NCBI GenBank assembly: GCA_004026145.2
Contig: CP034975.1
Location: forward strand, 11,115,418 to 11,179,417
Direction of reading: 5' to 3'
DNA from: Takifugu bimaculatus
Lineage: Eukaryota > Chordata > Actinopteri > Tetraodontiformes > Tetraodontidae
DNA length: 64,000 bases
Part shown: positions 34,266-46,400 of the stretch, in pieces
Numbering within the stretch: position 1 is the first letter of the stretch
Layout: every line of letters begins with the position of its first letter
The notes under the pieces: model-generated
What the model saw: only the letters and a program-made list of their open reading frames with translations
Database searches by the model: none
Told to the model about the DNA's origin: nothing
Made by a program: the position numbers and the translations under genes

Positions 34266-34500
34266 TCAAACGTGAACCGCGTGCCTGCAGTCTGGCCCCA
34301 TCATTGCGTCAGGACGCACATCCTCAGGGGGTTGTGGCTCTGTGTCCAAACACATCCAGCGCCCCTTTAAAATGCCGATGGTGCGTTCAATGGTGGAGCG
34401 ACCGCGCGCATGCATCTGATTGAATAAAATTTCCTGTGGAGTCTGAGTGTTGGTCAGTGGTGTCAACAACCAGGGAGCTAGGGCATATCCTCGATCCCCT
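34266..34500 (-). pseudogene. Harbinger transposase remnant, copy C
   Basis: Same C-terminal nuclease segment as in copy A (WLLTPLTN, RSTIERTIGILKGRW), nearly identical in protein. Only this block is preserved. Confidence 0.7.
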
Positions 34501-35040
34501 AATATAATAAATTAAGATAAAATCAAATAAAAAGACAGTTTTGGCATGGTTTCCAATTTGGTTGATTAATGTTAAGTCATTGGCACATTTACGTAATTTT
34601 AAAATTCTCCGTAAATCACCAAAAATAGGAAATAAATAAATAAATAAATATGACAGAATTATCATTGTAATATTGAATTTTATTGAACTGCACAAGAGAA
34701 GAAAACACAACCATGCCAACATGTCGGCACTGAAATGTGCGTAAAAGTACTCCTGAGTGTTCGTAGGATTTGTTCTTACCTACGCATAAATCCAGGATAA
34801 GAAGAAATTGGTGAATGCCACAATCTTCGTAAAATGTTCGTAAGTGGGACTTAAGAACAAATTTGTTCGTAAGAACGTTTCGTGAATCTGGCCCAATCTT
34901 CGTAAACTGTTCGTAAGTGGGACTTAAGAACAAATTTGTTTGTAAGAACGTTTCGTGAATCCGGCCCAATGATCTTAACGCTATTTGTGTCAGGGATCTT
35001 GTTGGGAGTGATCAAAGCTGAAGCAAATTAAGGGTACTTT

Positions 35041-35105
35041 ACACACGCACACACACACACACAAACACACACAACCACACACACACACACACACACACAC
35101 ACAAC
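35041..35105. repeat. CA microsatellite
   Basis: An interrupted CA run of about 60 bp, some 265 bp upstream of the kdelr2 start codon. Confidence 0.85.
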
Positions 35106-35369
35106 CACACTGTTTTGTGTGTATGCCTGTTCAGCATTGCTTTGTTGTGATTGGCTGAGATCATAAACGTTGCATTGGGTGCTTTCGCTTTGGCCACGTC
35201 CCCGAGCCACGTCGCGCTTTGCTCGCCATTTTCCCATCCTCTGAGGCCTGAATCAGCATATTCCTTGTTTCATTCAGTCCAGTACATCAAAAACTCATCA
35301 CTATTGCAAGCGAGTTAAACTCTTTTAGAAGTCTTACACTCGTTCGCACGCACGGGGTCTTCTGCAGAC

Positions 35370-38141
35370 ATGAACATTTTCAGGCTAACCGGTGATCTCT
35401 CCCACCTAGCAGCCATCATCATTCTGCTGCTAAAAATATGGAAGACCAGGTCTTGTGCCGGTGAGTAGACTCCCACTTTAAATTAGAGGTATTGTTGTGT
35501 TGTTCCTTCTAGAACCTGCCCTCTCGTTACAAAGTAAATTAACGTACAGAGGTCTCAAATGAATGTTGCCCAGCTCGAAGTTATTGCTATTGTTTCCAGC
35601 TAACGTTAGCCAACAAGCTAGCTGCAATGTCCTAGCTTGTAAATTTTCTATTAGAAGCTGGTAAGGTGTGTCGTCAACCTGAAATAAATGCCCGGGTTTG
35701 TAAAGACTATGCGTAAAGTAAAACTAGAAATATTTTGTGCGATGTAAATCTTACTTTAGGCAATGTGGCGAGTTTGTAATAGAACTTGATTCCTGGGTAC
35801 AGGAAACCCACAGGGCCATAATATTTTATAGTTTGATATGTTGGGCCTTATTGTTTCAGGTATGAATCTGCCATATGCACCTCGGTTCCACGTTTTTATG
35901 TTGTATGTTGTGTTGGCTAAATGTGTCCTTTATGACGTGGCAGCATGGGATCTCTATAGATTGTCAAGTTGAGTTGCAAAGCATTTGACAGCGCGTTTTT
36001 TTCTGAATATTGCAGGTGTAGTGGTGCAAAACTGCTTTCTTTTCTTGGTTGTTGTAACCCGACTAAACACGACTGATGTCATTGCTTCAGCTTCTTCCGA
36101 GTATCAAAATAGAGAGCCTCGCTGGCTTTTCTCCAGCCTCAGAGATTCATATGGTTTTGAGGGTAAATAGAAACATAAACCATCCGTGGTTGCATGATGG
36201 AAGTGAGCAGATATTCTTTGATTGTGTTACTGGGAAAAACCTTGTTATTTTACAATGTTAAGGAAAAGGAAATGAAGAGATGTAAGCTTTTTTGCTCAGA
36301 GTTATGACAGGAAGACAACTATTGCAGAATGAACTAGAAAAAGCAGTTGGAGAGCACAGACCTCCACCAAGCAGGACATTTGACCACATTGTAGCTTACA
36401 CCAGTAGTATTGTAGTAGTACAGGGTTACATAACAGTGGGTCACGTAGGTTGCGTTTGGAAGGTCAGAGCCCCTCAGGAATTCAGAACTTCAACAAAGTT
36501 TAAAGAACTCTTCCTCAGACTTTTCAAAATATTTTCTTAAAAATTTCATGATCAGTTAACAAATTTTTGGGCTACAAATGCCGGCTGTCACATAACCTCC
36601 TTGGCAGAGGTGATTAACTGGCCTGTGTTGTAAAGTGAAAATAAGCGAAGGAAAGAGGAAAAATAGAAATGTTGAAAATGGCTGCACTTCTGCTGTTTCT
36701 CTACAGGGATTTCTGGGAAGAGTCAGGTTCTTTTTGCCTTGGTGTTCACCACTCGTTATCTGGACCTGCTCACATCCTTTATCTCGCTCTACAACACCAC
36801 CATGAAGGTGAAGTCCCCAATAAGTGCGTTTGCATGCGCGTCAGTCTACACTTGTCGCTCCGGACTTTCTATTTGCGAAGAAGTTCACAGTAATCAGATT
36901 ATGGGTGGTGTCAAGCCTCGTCCCCTCTTTTAATTTTTTTTTTATTGGGCCACACTGGTTGACCTTTTACATCACACCACAACGACCCATGTTTGAACCT
37001 AACAATGAAGTTAGCCAGACTGCAGTCACAGCTGTCATAACTAAATCAATGGATGAGTTTCTTGTCAATATTGTTCATATGTTCTGCTCTTGGAGCACCT
37101 AAGAGCCACCCTGAGCTTTGTGTTAGTGGTGGTGCATGCTGCAAATGTATATTGCAAGAGATTGAGCACCCCAAGTCAGTGAGTATAATTGTGGGGGAAA
37201 AGGCTTCAATTTAGCATAAACTGATAATGCAAGATCTCGATGTAAATTTAACGCAACACTGGAGATAAATTATCGCTGCTGTAAATGCATGCCGGCATCA
37301 AAGCTGAAGTTGTTCCAGTTAAATATTGGAGTGTGACCTTTTCTTTGGGGCGACTTTTTTTTCCCCCAGGCACTATGTGAAATGTAGAGCTGATCCCATA
37401 GACCAGCTCACCATCCATATGCTCTTGTAAGTCAAGAGCCACATTCAGACTACTCTGGGCTGATTCTAGTCAAGCTATGGCATCCACATTTATTTTATGT
37501 ATCCAAACGACCGCAGGAATTCAATGTTCTTGTGTGCATGTAAATGCACTTCTTATTACTTTAAATCATAACCGGTAGACCCTTCCAACTGTCAGTATAT
37601 AGAATTTAGGTCTATCTAGGGAACAAAACTGACACACCTATTTTTGCTGAAGGAAAATTGTGTCCTCTCAAATAGAAGATAGTATTTCTGTCATTGCTAT
37701 TTCACTGTGTTTAATTTATTAATCTGGCCTCTATTTGTGTTGTGTGTTTTTCAGATTATCTACATTGGATGTGCTTATGCTACAGTATACTTGATTTACC
37801 TTAAATTTAAGGCAACTTATGATGGGAACCATGACACATTCAGAGTGGAATTCTTGGTTGTCCCTGTGGGTGGACTGGCTTTCCTGGTTAACCATGACTT
37901 CTCACCCCTGGAGGTCAGAGACAGTGCAAATACATTTGGATGTTTTCAAAAAGACTGTCCTTGGTTTCTGAAAGGACATTTGACATCCAGACTACTGTCA
38001 CGTGTTGATTCTGTGGTTATCAAGGGAAGAAAAGGGCCCCACTGTCTTAAAACATCTTGCCTTTCTCATACCATCTATTCTACTCATCTCAGTCTACTTC
38101 AGTTATGGATTTAAATCTTAAATGTGAACAAGCTGTATAGC

Positions 38142-38176
<35 letters not shown>

Positions 38177-40863
38177 CCGTAAAGAGTGAGAAGATGAAAT
38201 TCTTTCACAAGTAGTTAGAGGACACACATGAAGACGCATGTTAAGACAATGTGAAAGCGGGCCTATTATGAAGCGGAAATCATGGATGATTATAATGCAT
38301 CTTGAAAAAAATCCCCAAATACACCATGAACAGTGCTATCGTGTACTGTCGATGCCAACACAGGTAACAAAATATTAAACCATCTGCTTTGTGCGAGACT
38401 TATAAAATAATAACAAAACTTCAGCATTGTGATTCATGTCTGCTTTAATGTTATGCACCACGTTTGACCGTTTTAGCATGCTAGTTTATTTTAAACGCAT
38501 TTCTTGCATATGCTATAAACAATGACAAAGGAGGTAGGCCTTTGGTGCATGTCTATAACTGTAAAGAATAAATTTCTACATCTTGTGGTCATTGTCAACA
38601 ACTTGTCTTCTGGTTTGTTTGACCCAGATTTTGTGGACCTTCTCCATCTACCTAGAGTCTGTGGCCATCTTACCCCAGCTTTTTATGATCAGTAAGACCG
38701 GTGAAGCTGAGACCATCACTACGCACTACCTGTTTTTCCTGGGACTCTACAGAGCTCTATACCTCATCAACTGGGTATGGAGGTTCTACTTCGAAGGCTT
38801 CTTTGACATGATTGCCATTGTCGCTGGGGTGGTTCAGACCATCCTCTACTGTGATTTCTTCTATTTGTATGTAACAAAAGGTAAGAGCTGCTGATTTCTT
38901 TTTTACACTTAACAAAAAAGGGTCAAATGTTGGCAACCTGTCTGCAGTCATTTACACATGCTTAACAAGTGATTTTACTGCAGTTACAAATTCATCAAAC
39001 TAATCTCAGGAAAGCGTGGAAATGCCTTTTTATAGATAGATATAGATAGCGAGATAGATATATAGATAAATATATACCGTAATTTCCAGAGTATAAGCTG
39101 CTACTTTTTTCCTACATTTTAAACACTGCGGCTTATTCTACGGTGCGGCTTATTTACTTTTTTTTTCGTGGCGCACTATCACAACTATTGTGAATCAGTC
39201 ATTTTTACTAACCCTCATCAACATGGAAAATACTAGAAGAAAAGCATATGATGCGGCTTTTAAGTTAAAAGCGATCACTCTGGCGGTTGAAGAAGGAAAT
39301 CGAGCTGCCACGCGTAATCTTGGCATACATTACGGTAATCAATGGCGAGAAGGTGGAGACGCCAGCATAAATAACTCATCCAAAGCAAAAAGACGACAAA
39401 AGCTATTAGACGTAAACATCGCAGGTAGGCCCGAGCGTGAAAACGTACTGGAAGACTGGGTGAACACACAGAAAGCAGGTGGCTGCGGTGTTTCCGCTGT
39501 ACAAATCAGACTGAAGGCAAAAGCAATCGCCACCATTATGAAAATAGAAGATTTTAGAGGTGGGCCATCGGGGGTTTTTAGATTGTTCATTGTTTGAGTA
39601 AAAAAGCATAAACAACGTAATTTGTGTGTAGCTGATACGAATGTATATTTCAAGGTAGCTGCATTACAGACACCGTTAGAAAAAAAAAAAGCATTTAACC
39701 GTAGAATATATTTGTTTATGTTGCTAAGCGGATTAAATTAAAAGTTCAAAAATCCTGACGTGATAAAATTTGGATTTCAGGTCTGTATAAACATACAAGT
39801 GAAAAGAGTGGCTGTTGTTTCTTACCTGTCTGTTTGTTACTCATCAGTGACTCGTCTCTTACGGTAATAAAAACATATACCGGTACTGAATGTTTTCGAT
39901 CTAATTTTTCATATTACTACGTGGGATACCTGCAGGCTTAAAATCCGGTGCAGCTTGTATAAGTACAAAATTGATTTTCTTTCTAAAATTAGATTATGCG
40001 GCTTATAATCAGGTGCGCTCTATATTCTGGAAATTACGGTAGATAGATATAGAAACACACACAGTTTACAATAATTGAATACATGATTTGTTATGATCAT
40101 TCATAGACACAACGTTTAATAAAATATCAAATGCTAATACTGGACAAATTATTACATTATTTTATCGGAGGTTTGGCTGCAATTCAAGAAAGTTATGAAG
40201 TAAATCAAATCAATCTTTATTTATATAGCGTCTTTTACAATCCAAATTGTTTCGAGGTGCTTTCCAGAATCCCAGGGCCTTAACCCCAGACAAGCAACAG
40301 TGGCAAGGAAAAACTCCCCTTTAACAGGAAGAAACCTTGAGCAGGACCAGGCTCATGTAGGGGGACCCTCCTGCTGATGGCCGGCTGGGTAGAGAGAGGG
40401 AGAGGAGAGGACGGGGACGTTAATTTTAATTTTATTAAATTCAAAATACTGAGATGAAAGGTTATTTAGGTAAAAGATTAATAATTTCACATTTGTGATT
40501 TCAATTTTCAATAAAATATTCATGATATTGGTGAGCAGCAGTAATTATTACATTTTGTTAAATGCTGATTAAATGGTTGTGAATCTTGAATTTGTATTTG
40601 GGTGCAGTTTGGCTCTGGATCTTCATAAATATGTCCAGTAACTGGGTTGATCAGATTATGTTTTGATTTTCATATTTAGATTGATTATCTTTAATAGTTT
40701 GTTAATCTAAAGGCCAACTATCACAGATATTTGAGTAAATTCAAACATTCTGACCCATACTGCCATGAAATGCTGAATAATCTCAATATGTTCATGTTAA
40801 CCCTGTGTTTTTACCGATTGTGTTTCAGTATTGAAAGGGAAGAAGTTGAGTCTGCCAGCTTAA
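35370..40863 (+). CDS. kdelr2: ER lumen protein-retaining receptor 2 (KDEL receptor)
   Basis: Five exons join in phase: 35370-35460, 36707-36807, 37755-37913, 38628-38880 and 40829-40863, giving exactly 212 aa, the family length. It starts MNIFRLTGDLSHLAAI and ends KGKKLSLPA. Seven hydrophobic segments are evident. Conserved blocks include ISGKSQVLFALVFTTRYLDL, KATYDGNHDTFRVEFLVVP, TFSIYLESVAILPQLFM and DFFYLYVTK. The receptor binds the KDEL signal of escaped ER proteins in the Golgi at low pH and returns them to the ER in COPI vesicles; the lysine-rich tail carries the retrieval signal. The sequence is closer to KDELR2 than KDELR1 by memory; a teleost a/b paralogue cannot be assigned. Intron 4 holds a pogo-like element and a dispersed repeat. 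Confidence 0.95.
38144..38175 (+). repeat. Poly(A) tract
   Basis: A pure 32-bp A run in kdelr2 intron 3. No retrocopy or LINE/SINE body is recognisable upstream. Confidence 0.8.
39077..40039 (+). mobile_element. Pogo-like (Tc1/mariner superfamily) transposon derivative, copy 1
   Basis: The ends are CCGTAATTTCC and GGAAATTACGG, flanked by TA dinucleotides. The sub-terminal words GCGGCTTAT/ATAAGCCGC recur at both ends. The 963-bp body encodes only the N-terminal DNA-binding part of a transposase, so it is non-autonomous. It sits in kdelr2 intron 4; related copies are at 46529 and 48472. Confidence 0.78.
39223..39597 (+). pseudogene. Pogo-like transposase N-terminal DNA-binding region
   Basis: The ORF opens MENTRRKAYDAAFKLKAI and has a Brinker/CENP-B-like helix-turn-helix (LAVEEGNRAATRNLGI). 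Then come ENVLEDWVNTQKAGG and GVSAVQIRLKAKAIAT, the second helical DNA-binding block. The middle (about residues 46-75) is garbled by compensating frameshifts compared with the copy at 48700-49056. No DDE catalytic domain follows. Confidence 0.65.
40202..40420 (+). repeat. Dispersed fish repeat, about 200 bp, copy 1
   Basis: It starts AATCAAATCAATCTTTAT and continues with TTTATATAGCGTCTTTTACAA, CAGTGGCAAGGAAAAACTCC and AGGAAGAAACCTTGAGCAGG, then a GA-rich end. A nearly identical unit lies at 56806-57000 in the cavin1 intron, and a fragment at 8376. The arrangement is typical of an abundant percomorph interspersed repeat; I cannot name the family. Confidence 0.7.
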
Positions 40864-41268
40864 GGCCCAAAGATGAATGTTTTGACAGACTCACCAAGGG
40901 GAATCGGAGAGGAGGACGACTGACAGATGATCTGGAGGTCACCATCCCATTGCTCACCATCTCCTCCTTCTCTCCTCCCTTCTGCCAGTGTAAGATGCCT
41001 GAGACAGAGAGCGAGTGGGACCCAGAATCACTGGAACAGAATCTTCCCGCAGAGGCTGGTCTATGGCCTTCGGATTTCTGTTTGATGCATCTTGCCTTAA
41101 AGTTTTTTATCTCTCTGTATAAAGTAAGGAAAAAAGGAAAGAAATGTTTTCTACAGATAAGTGTGTACTCTTAAAACAGCCTCTGATTTGGCATTGTGTG
41201 ATACTGGAACAGACTTCTTGTGGAGGGATATTATTGACTCAAGCATTTGTAATGGTGTTTGCATTCAA

Positions 41269-41274
41269 AATAAA
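41269..41274 (+). terminator. Candidate kdelr2 polyadenylation signal (proximal)
   Basis: An AATAAA lies about 405 bp after the stop codon. A second lies at 41803-41808, so alternative 3' ends are possible. Confidence 0.45.
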
Positions 41275-41802
41275 TGTAGTCTTTTTTCCCTGAACCAATT
41301 TGGGAATGAATTTGTTAATCCCTAAAGCGACAAGTGTTCCTGTTAATTCCATCCATCTCTGGTTTTGACCACTATGTATGGAAACCTTTTTGATGAGACA
41401 GATGCCATTATTTAACAATTAGTTTTGTGATCTTCAGGTGTTTCTTTTGGGTTCAATCATGGAATAGAGCAGACTGCTGGCTTCATTTGATTTAATTTCT
41501 CTGTATTATACAGAATTCTCTCAAGCCCTGATCACTGTTTTTGCTCTTCATTTCAGTCTGAACATTCTTTTTTTAATGGCACCTAAATGTCTGAGATGGT
41601 TAATTAGAATTAAGATATACATACGTACAGCCCAATGAGTCATTTCATTTATGGATGCCAGGTTGTATATATTTTATTTTGGTTTGCCAAAGGAGTTGTA
41701 GTAAAAGGACAATCTTATGAATCTATACACCTGACATAAGCATTTAGTTTTCTATCCTCCCATTCCTTATAACCTATTCCTTTACATGATGTTGCTACCA
41801 CA

Positions 41803-41808
41803 AATAAA
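41803..41808 (+). terminator. Candidate kdelr2 polyadenylation signal (distal)
   Basis: An AATAAA about 940 bp after the stop codon, in sequence free of recognisable repeats. Confidence 0.4.
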
Positions 41809-41819
41809 GTCTTAATGGG

Positions 41820-43490
41820 AAAAATCTCTTGCAGAATCAGTTTTCTGTTCTCATGATCCACAATTAAATTTGGCAGACTGCAGAAATATGTCAGAATGAC
41901 AATTTGAGTTTTTTGCCTTGATTTGTCTACTCTAAGAGAACTGTTGTTTTTTTTTTGTTTTAAGTGCTAACAAAGTACTGATAATGACACATGGTCCAAA
42001 CAATTGTCACACCCAAAATGTCTGATGTGGAAAACTTTAACTTAATCTAGAAATTGATAAAGGGATGAATGGAAAAAATGGATCTTATGTTATGGAATTT
42101 TTATTTGATTTTTTACAAATTCAACAAATAGTTAATATAATTAATAGATTATATGCAATGATATTTCAGCTGTTGCCACAACTGTGAACATCTGGGGGTT
42201 TGGTACCTCAGCTGCTGAGGCTCAACCCTTGGCAGTGCTTTGAAGGTGTTTTGACATCCCTCCTACTACCAGCACACCTTCCCAATTTTTGTCCACATTG
42301 GAGGCCTTTACATTTCATTTGAGCTGAGAACTGTTTTTCATCTTATTTGACTATTATGTCTTCCACTCTAAATGTTTAGAATTATGGTAGAATAGACTGT
42401 AATGTGGTCTGTGGTATTCTCAGAATTTGTATATTATGCATCATCAGTGCCTCTTTCTTTAAGCCTGTCAGTAAATTTAAAGGCAGTACTTTAAGATACA
42501 TTGATACATTGATTTACAAACTAAGGTATTTCTACAAATCAGATATTTTGTTGGTGTGGGACCTGTCTTGATATATTTCTTACAAAATTGTAAGAAATCT
42601 GGTGGAAAGAAGGGATGTTAAATCTTAATTTATCTTGTCAACTTTGCATGGCCCAAGCAAAAGAAAGCCCTACAAAAAGCCCAACTCCAAAGGCCAAGGT
42701 GTCATAAATTTATTAATAACCTGAGCAGCGGCTTTTGCTCAGATCCAAATCATTGAATAGATTCCCAGCGGTTGTGCAGATACCCCGCAACATAACTGGC
42801 ACCACAATTGATGAAACCAGCGTGCGTCTGCACCAGAACCTCGATCTCTTATTACCTTTTTCCAGAGCGGTACCCACTGTTACCATAGCAACGCTCCCAC
42901 TAAAACTGCATGGTGGCCTTGACATCACATGCTGGATCAGCTCGACTTTCACCCACTGGCGCAGCAGAATGACGTATCCCTCAACTCACCGTCTTCAGGA
43001 TTGAGTTAAATCACTTGGGTTTATGTCTGTAAAAAGACTACTTTTTTAAGTGTTACATTACTGAGCAAATATTAGGTACTGTGCCGGACTTCCGAATCTC
43101 GTATCTGAAGTTTTGTTTCTTTAAGTTTATTGAAGGATAACGATCTTTTAAATTTCCATTTCAATGCTTCTTTTATCTTACTTCCTATCAACCCCCACAT
43201 ACATGGACACAAACGCTCGCCTCCGTTCGACTTCCCAATCGCCAGTTTAGTGGACTACATTTCGGCAGTCACGTTTCTAAATTTAAGTCTCGCGAGCTTC
43301 TCTACATAGATTGCAACCGGAAGTACACGGCAACACGAGTACCTACACCTCAGTAAAGTAGGTGGCGATATACACCGTAACAGTGGGTTGAGACTAGGCG
43401 AAGAAGAAGTAGCAGCACTAGCAATTGTACTGTAAATTTTATTATCGTGGCTGTCTAGTGCATGGATGTGAAGTTCTGCAAACATATGGA
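41820..43490. other. Intergenic region between kdelr2 and the zinc-finger gene
   Basis: No exon or element is recognised for 41820-43200. Near 43350-43420 a short GGTGGCGATATACACC...GAAGAAGAAG stretch resembles a small interspersed fish sequence and would fall in the promoter or 5' UTR of the downstream gene. Confidence 0.45.
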
Positions 43491-46400
43491 ATGGAAGAAC
43501 TCACTATTAAGGGGAATCGTGAGTATTTTTCACTTACTGCGTCGATTTGGCTAATTAATATACCGTTATTTAGCTAGTTAGCCAACTGTGTGTACAAATG
43601 TAATCGTTCTTTGAAACGAGCGAGTTCATTTTATATTTGTTTTCTAACAAGCTAAGAATTTTGGAAGCAAATCTGTTAACAATTTTTAATTTATGGTCCA
43701 GCTTTGCTTCCATAAAGAAAATAGAGCTATATTGTAAAGTTCAAAAACATTCAGCGCCAAGACTTGATAAGCACCCTGCTTAGTGATAATCACTACATAT
43801 GAATGTACAATGGTATGAGAAAGTTTGGGCACCCTCTCTGAGGTTGTGTAATAATGGACTCTGACTTAACACAAAATTATCTTGGTGGCATGTCCTTCAT
43901 TTGCCCATAAGAGCCAAGTGTTAGCTTGATTTCCAAACACAGATTTTAAGTATTCATAGGATGCAATTGTATGAAATTAAATCAAATGTAAAAAAATAGG
44001 CTGTGCAAAAATGTGGGCACCCTTGTCATTTTGTTGCTTTGATGGCCTGTAACTAATCATCACAAGATAACTGGACACACAAAGTTGGTTTGGTGAGCTC
44101 GTTAAGCCTTGAACTTAATTGACAGGTGCATAAAATAATGACAAAAAGGTATTTAAGGTGGCCAAATGCCAGTTCTCATTCTGTTTGATGCTCCTCTGAA
44201 GAGCTGCAACATGGGAGCCTGAAAAACAACTTTCTGATGACCTCAAAACCAAGATTATCCAGCATTATGGTTTAGGGGAAGGTTACAAAAAGCTGTCCAA
44301 AAGATTTCAGCTGTCAGTTTTCACTGTCAGGAACATTGGGCCGGATTCACGAAACGTTCTTACGAACAAATTTGTTCTTAAGTCCCACTTACGAACAGTT
44401 TACGAAGATTGTGGCATTCACCAATTTCTTCTTATCCTGGATTTATGCGTAGGTAAGAACAAATCCTACGAACACTCAGGAGTACTCTTACGCACATTTC
44501 AGTGCCAACATGTTGGCATGGTTGTGTTTTCTTCTCTTGTGCAGTTCAATAAAATTCAATATTACAATGATAATTCTGTCATTTATTTATTTCCTATTTT
44601 TGGTGATTTACGGAGAATTTTAAAATTACGTAAATGTGCCAATGACTTAACATTAATCAACCAAATTGGAAACCATGCCAAAACTGTCTTTGATTTTATC
44701 TTAATTTATTATATTAGGGGATCGAGGATATGCCCTGGTTGTTGACACCAAGGTAGTTTTCTCTGTCAACTGGACTGGGTTTCTTCTCTTCAAGACGTTT
44801 CACCTTCTATCCAGAAGGCTTCTTTAGTTCTCAAAGAAACTGGGTTCTCTTCTGGATAGAAGGCAAAACGTCTTGAAGAGAAGAAACCCAGTCCAGTTGA
44901 CAGAGAAAACTACCTTGGATACAATGACCTGGATGATTGAGAATCTACACAGATATCTTACATTCTCGTTGATTTCTTTAAGCGTGTTGGCTATAGTCAT
45001 CAGGGTTGAGGCAATTTTATCAAGCGTGTTAGCCATCCTTTCTTGATTGTTCAACACGGCGTCAGAAATCAGGCGTGGAGAGGCAAGCTTTGGGCATTTT
45101 GCTGCTTTTTGCTCTGTCTACAGGGTCCTGCTGCAGTTCCTTTTATGGGCATTAGTGGGCGGTGACTTATGCTAATCGTATGTTAATTAGACTCACCTGG
45201 CACAGGCTCTCAACTTACGAACAGATGGCATTCATCAATCTAAGAACACAGCTGTGAACAATTTTGGGGTTTACGAACGCGTTGGTGAATCCGACGTAGG
45301 GTTTTCTTAAGAAACTTCTTAAGAACAACTTAAGAAAGAATCTTAAGAACATATTGGTGAATCTGGCCCATTGTGAGGAAATGGAAGGCCACGGGCACAG
45401 TTCTTGTTAAGCCCAGAAGTGGTAGGCCAAGAAAAATTGCAGAGAGGCAAAGACGAAGGATGGTTAGAATAGTTAAAAACAACCCACAGACCACCTCCAA
45501 AGACTTGCAAAGATATCTTGCTGCAGACGATGGTGTCGCTGTGCATCGGTCAACAATACAGCACAATTTGCACAAGGAAAGGCTGTACGAAAGAGTGATG
45601 GGGAAGAAGCCTTTTCCTCACAGTCACCACAAACTGAGTCGCCTGAGGTATGCGAAAGAACATTTGGACAAGCCAATATCATTTTGGAATAAGATACTGT
45701 GGACTGATGAAACAAAAATTGAATTGTTTGGTCACAACAAGAGGCGATACGCATGGCGGCAAAAGAACACAGAATTCAAAGAAAAACACCTGCTTCCCAC
45801 AGTAAAATTAGGTGGAGGTTCTATCATGCTGTGGGGCTGTGTGGCCAGTGCTGGTACTGGGAATCTTGTTAAAATTAAGGGTCTCATGGATTCCACTCAG
45901 TATCAGCAGATTCTTGAGAATAATGTTCAAGAGTCTGTCACAAAGTTGAAGTTGCGCCAGGGATGGGTGTTTCAACAAGACAATGACCACAACCATTGCT
46001 CAAAATCTACCCGAGCATTCATGCAGAGGAACAAGTACAATGTTTTGGAATGGCCATCCCAGTCCCCAGATTTGAATATCATCGAGAATCTGTGGGATGA
46101 CTTGAAGCAGGCTGTCCGTGCTTGGAATCCTTCAAACATCACTGAATTGCAGAGGTTTTGGTGAGGTGGAATGGGCCAAAATACCATCATCCAGGATCCA
46201 GACACTCATACAGGCTGTTATTTTTGTAGGAGACTCTACTAAACACTAATATGATTTTTCTATTATGGTGCCCAAATTTATGCACAGGCCTTTTTTTTGT
46301 TTTGTGGCATATTGCACATTTTCTGTTAACCCAATAAACCTCATTTCACTGCTGAAATATGATTGTGTTCATCAGTTATTTGATATATCAAAATTAAGTT

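Larger units (their letters stand above)
33782..34967 (-). mobile_element. PIF/Harbinger-type transposon, copy C, with a nested older end
   Basis: Minus-oriented relative to copy B. The left side (its 3' end) lacks about 50 terminal bases. The right side ends in ...GTGAATCTGGCCC at 34894, followed by AAT. It is then followed by a second terminus of the same family (34898-34967), also followed by AAT. Read on the minus strand, this is an older copy's first ~70 bp cut at an ATT where the younger copy inserted. Confidence 0.75.
44215..46164 (+). pseudogene. Tc1 transposase, split by insertion
   Basis: The N-terminal part (44215-44337) reads LSDDLKTKIIQHYGLGEGY and KKLSKRFQLSVFTVRN, the first helix-turn-helix. 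After the Harbinger it resumes at 45373 (VRKWKATG, GRP-type GRPRKI hook). The DDE core follows: WTDETKIELFG, VFQQDNDHNH and SPDLNIIENLWDDLK, the spacing expected of DD34E. The last about 40 residues are lost to an early stop at 46162-46164. Apart from the insertion and that stop, the core is well preserved. Confidence 0.82.

Noticed and set aside
37707..38114. 135-codon frame read through the kdelr2 exon 3 boundary
   Set aside because: Only 37755-37913 is coding; after the GT donor the reading is intron.
35370..41174. Assignment to KDELR1 or KDELR3
   Set aside because: The start MNIFRLTGDLSHLAAI and the body residues fit KDELR2 better from memory, although an alignment was not run.
42160..42320. 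Possible retroelement coding remnant upstream of the zinc-finger gene
   Set aside because: Short frames look faintly protein-like, but no motif could be tied to a known family.
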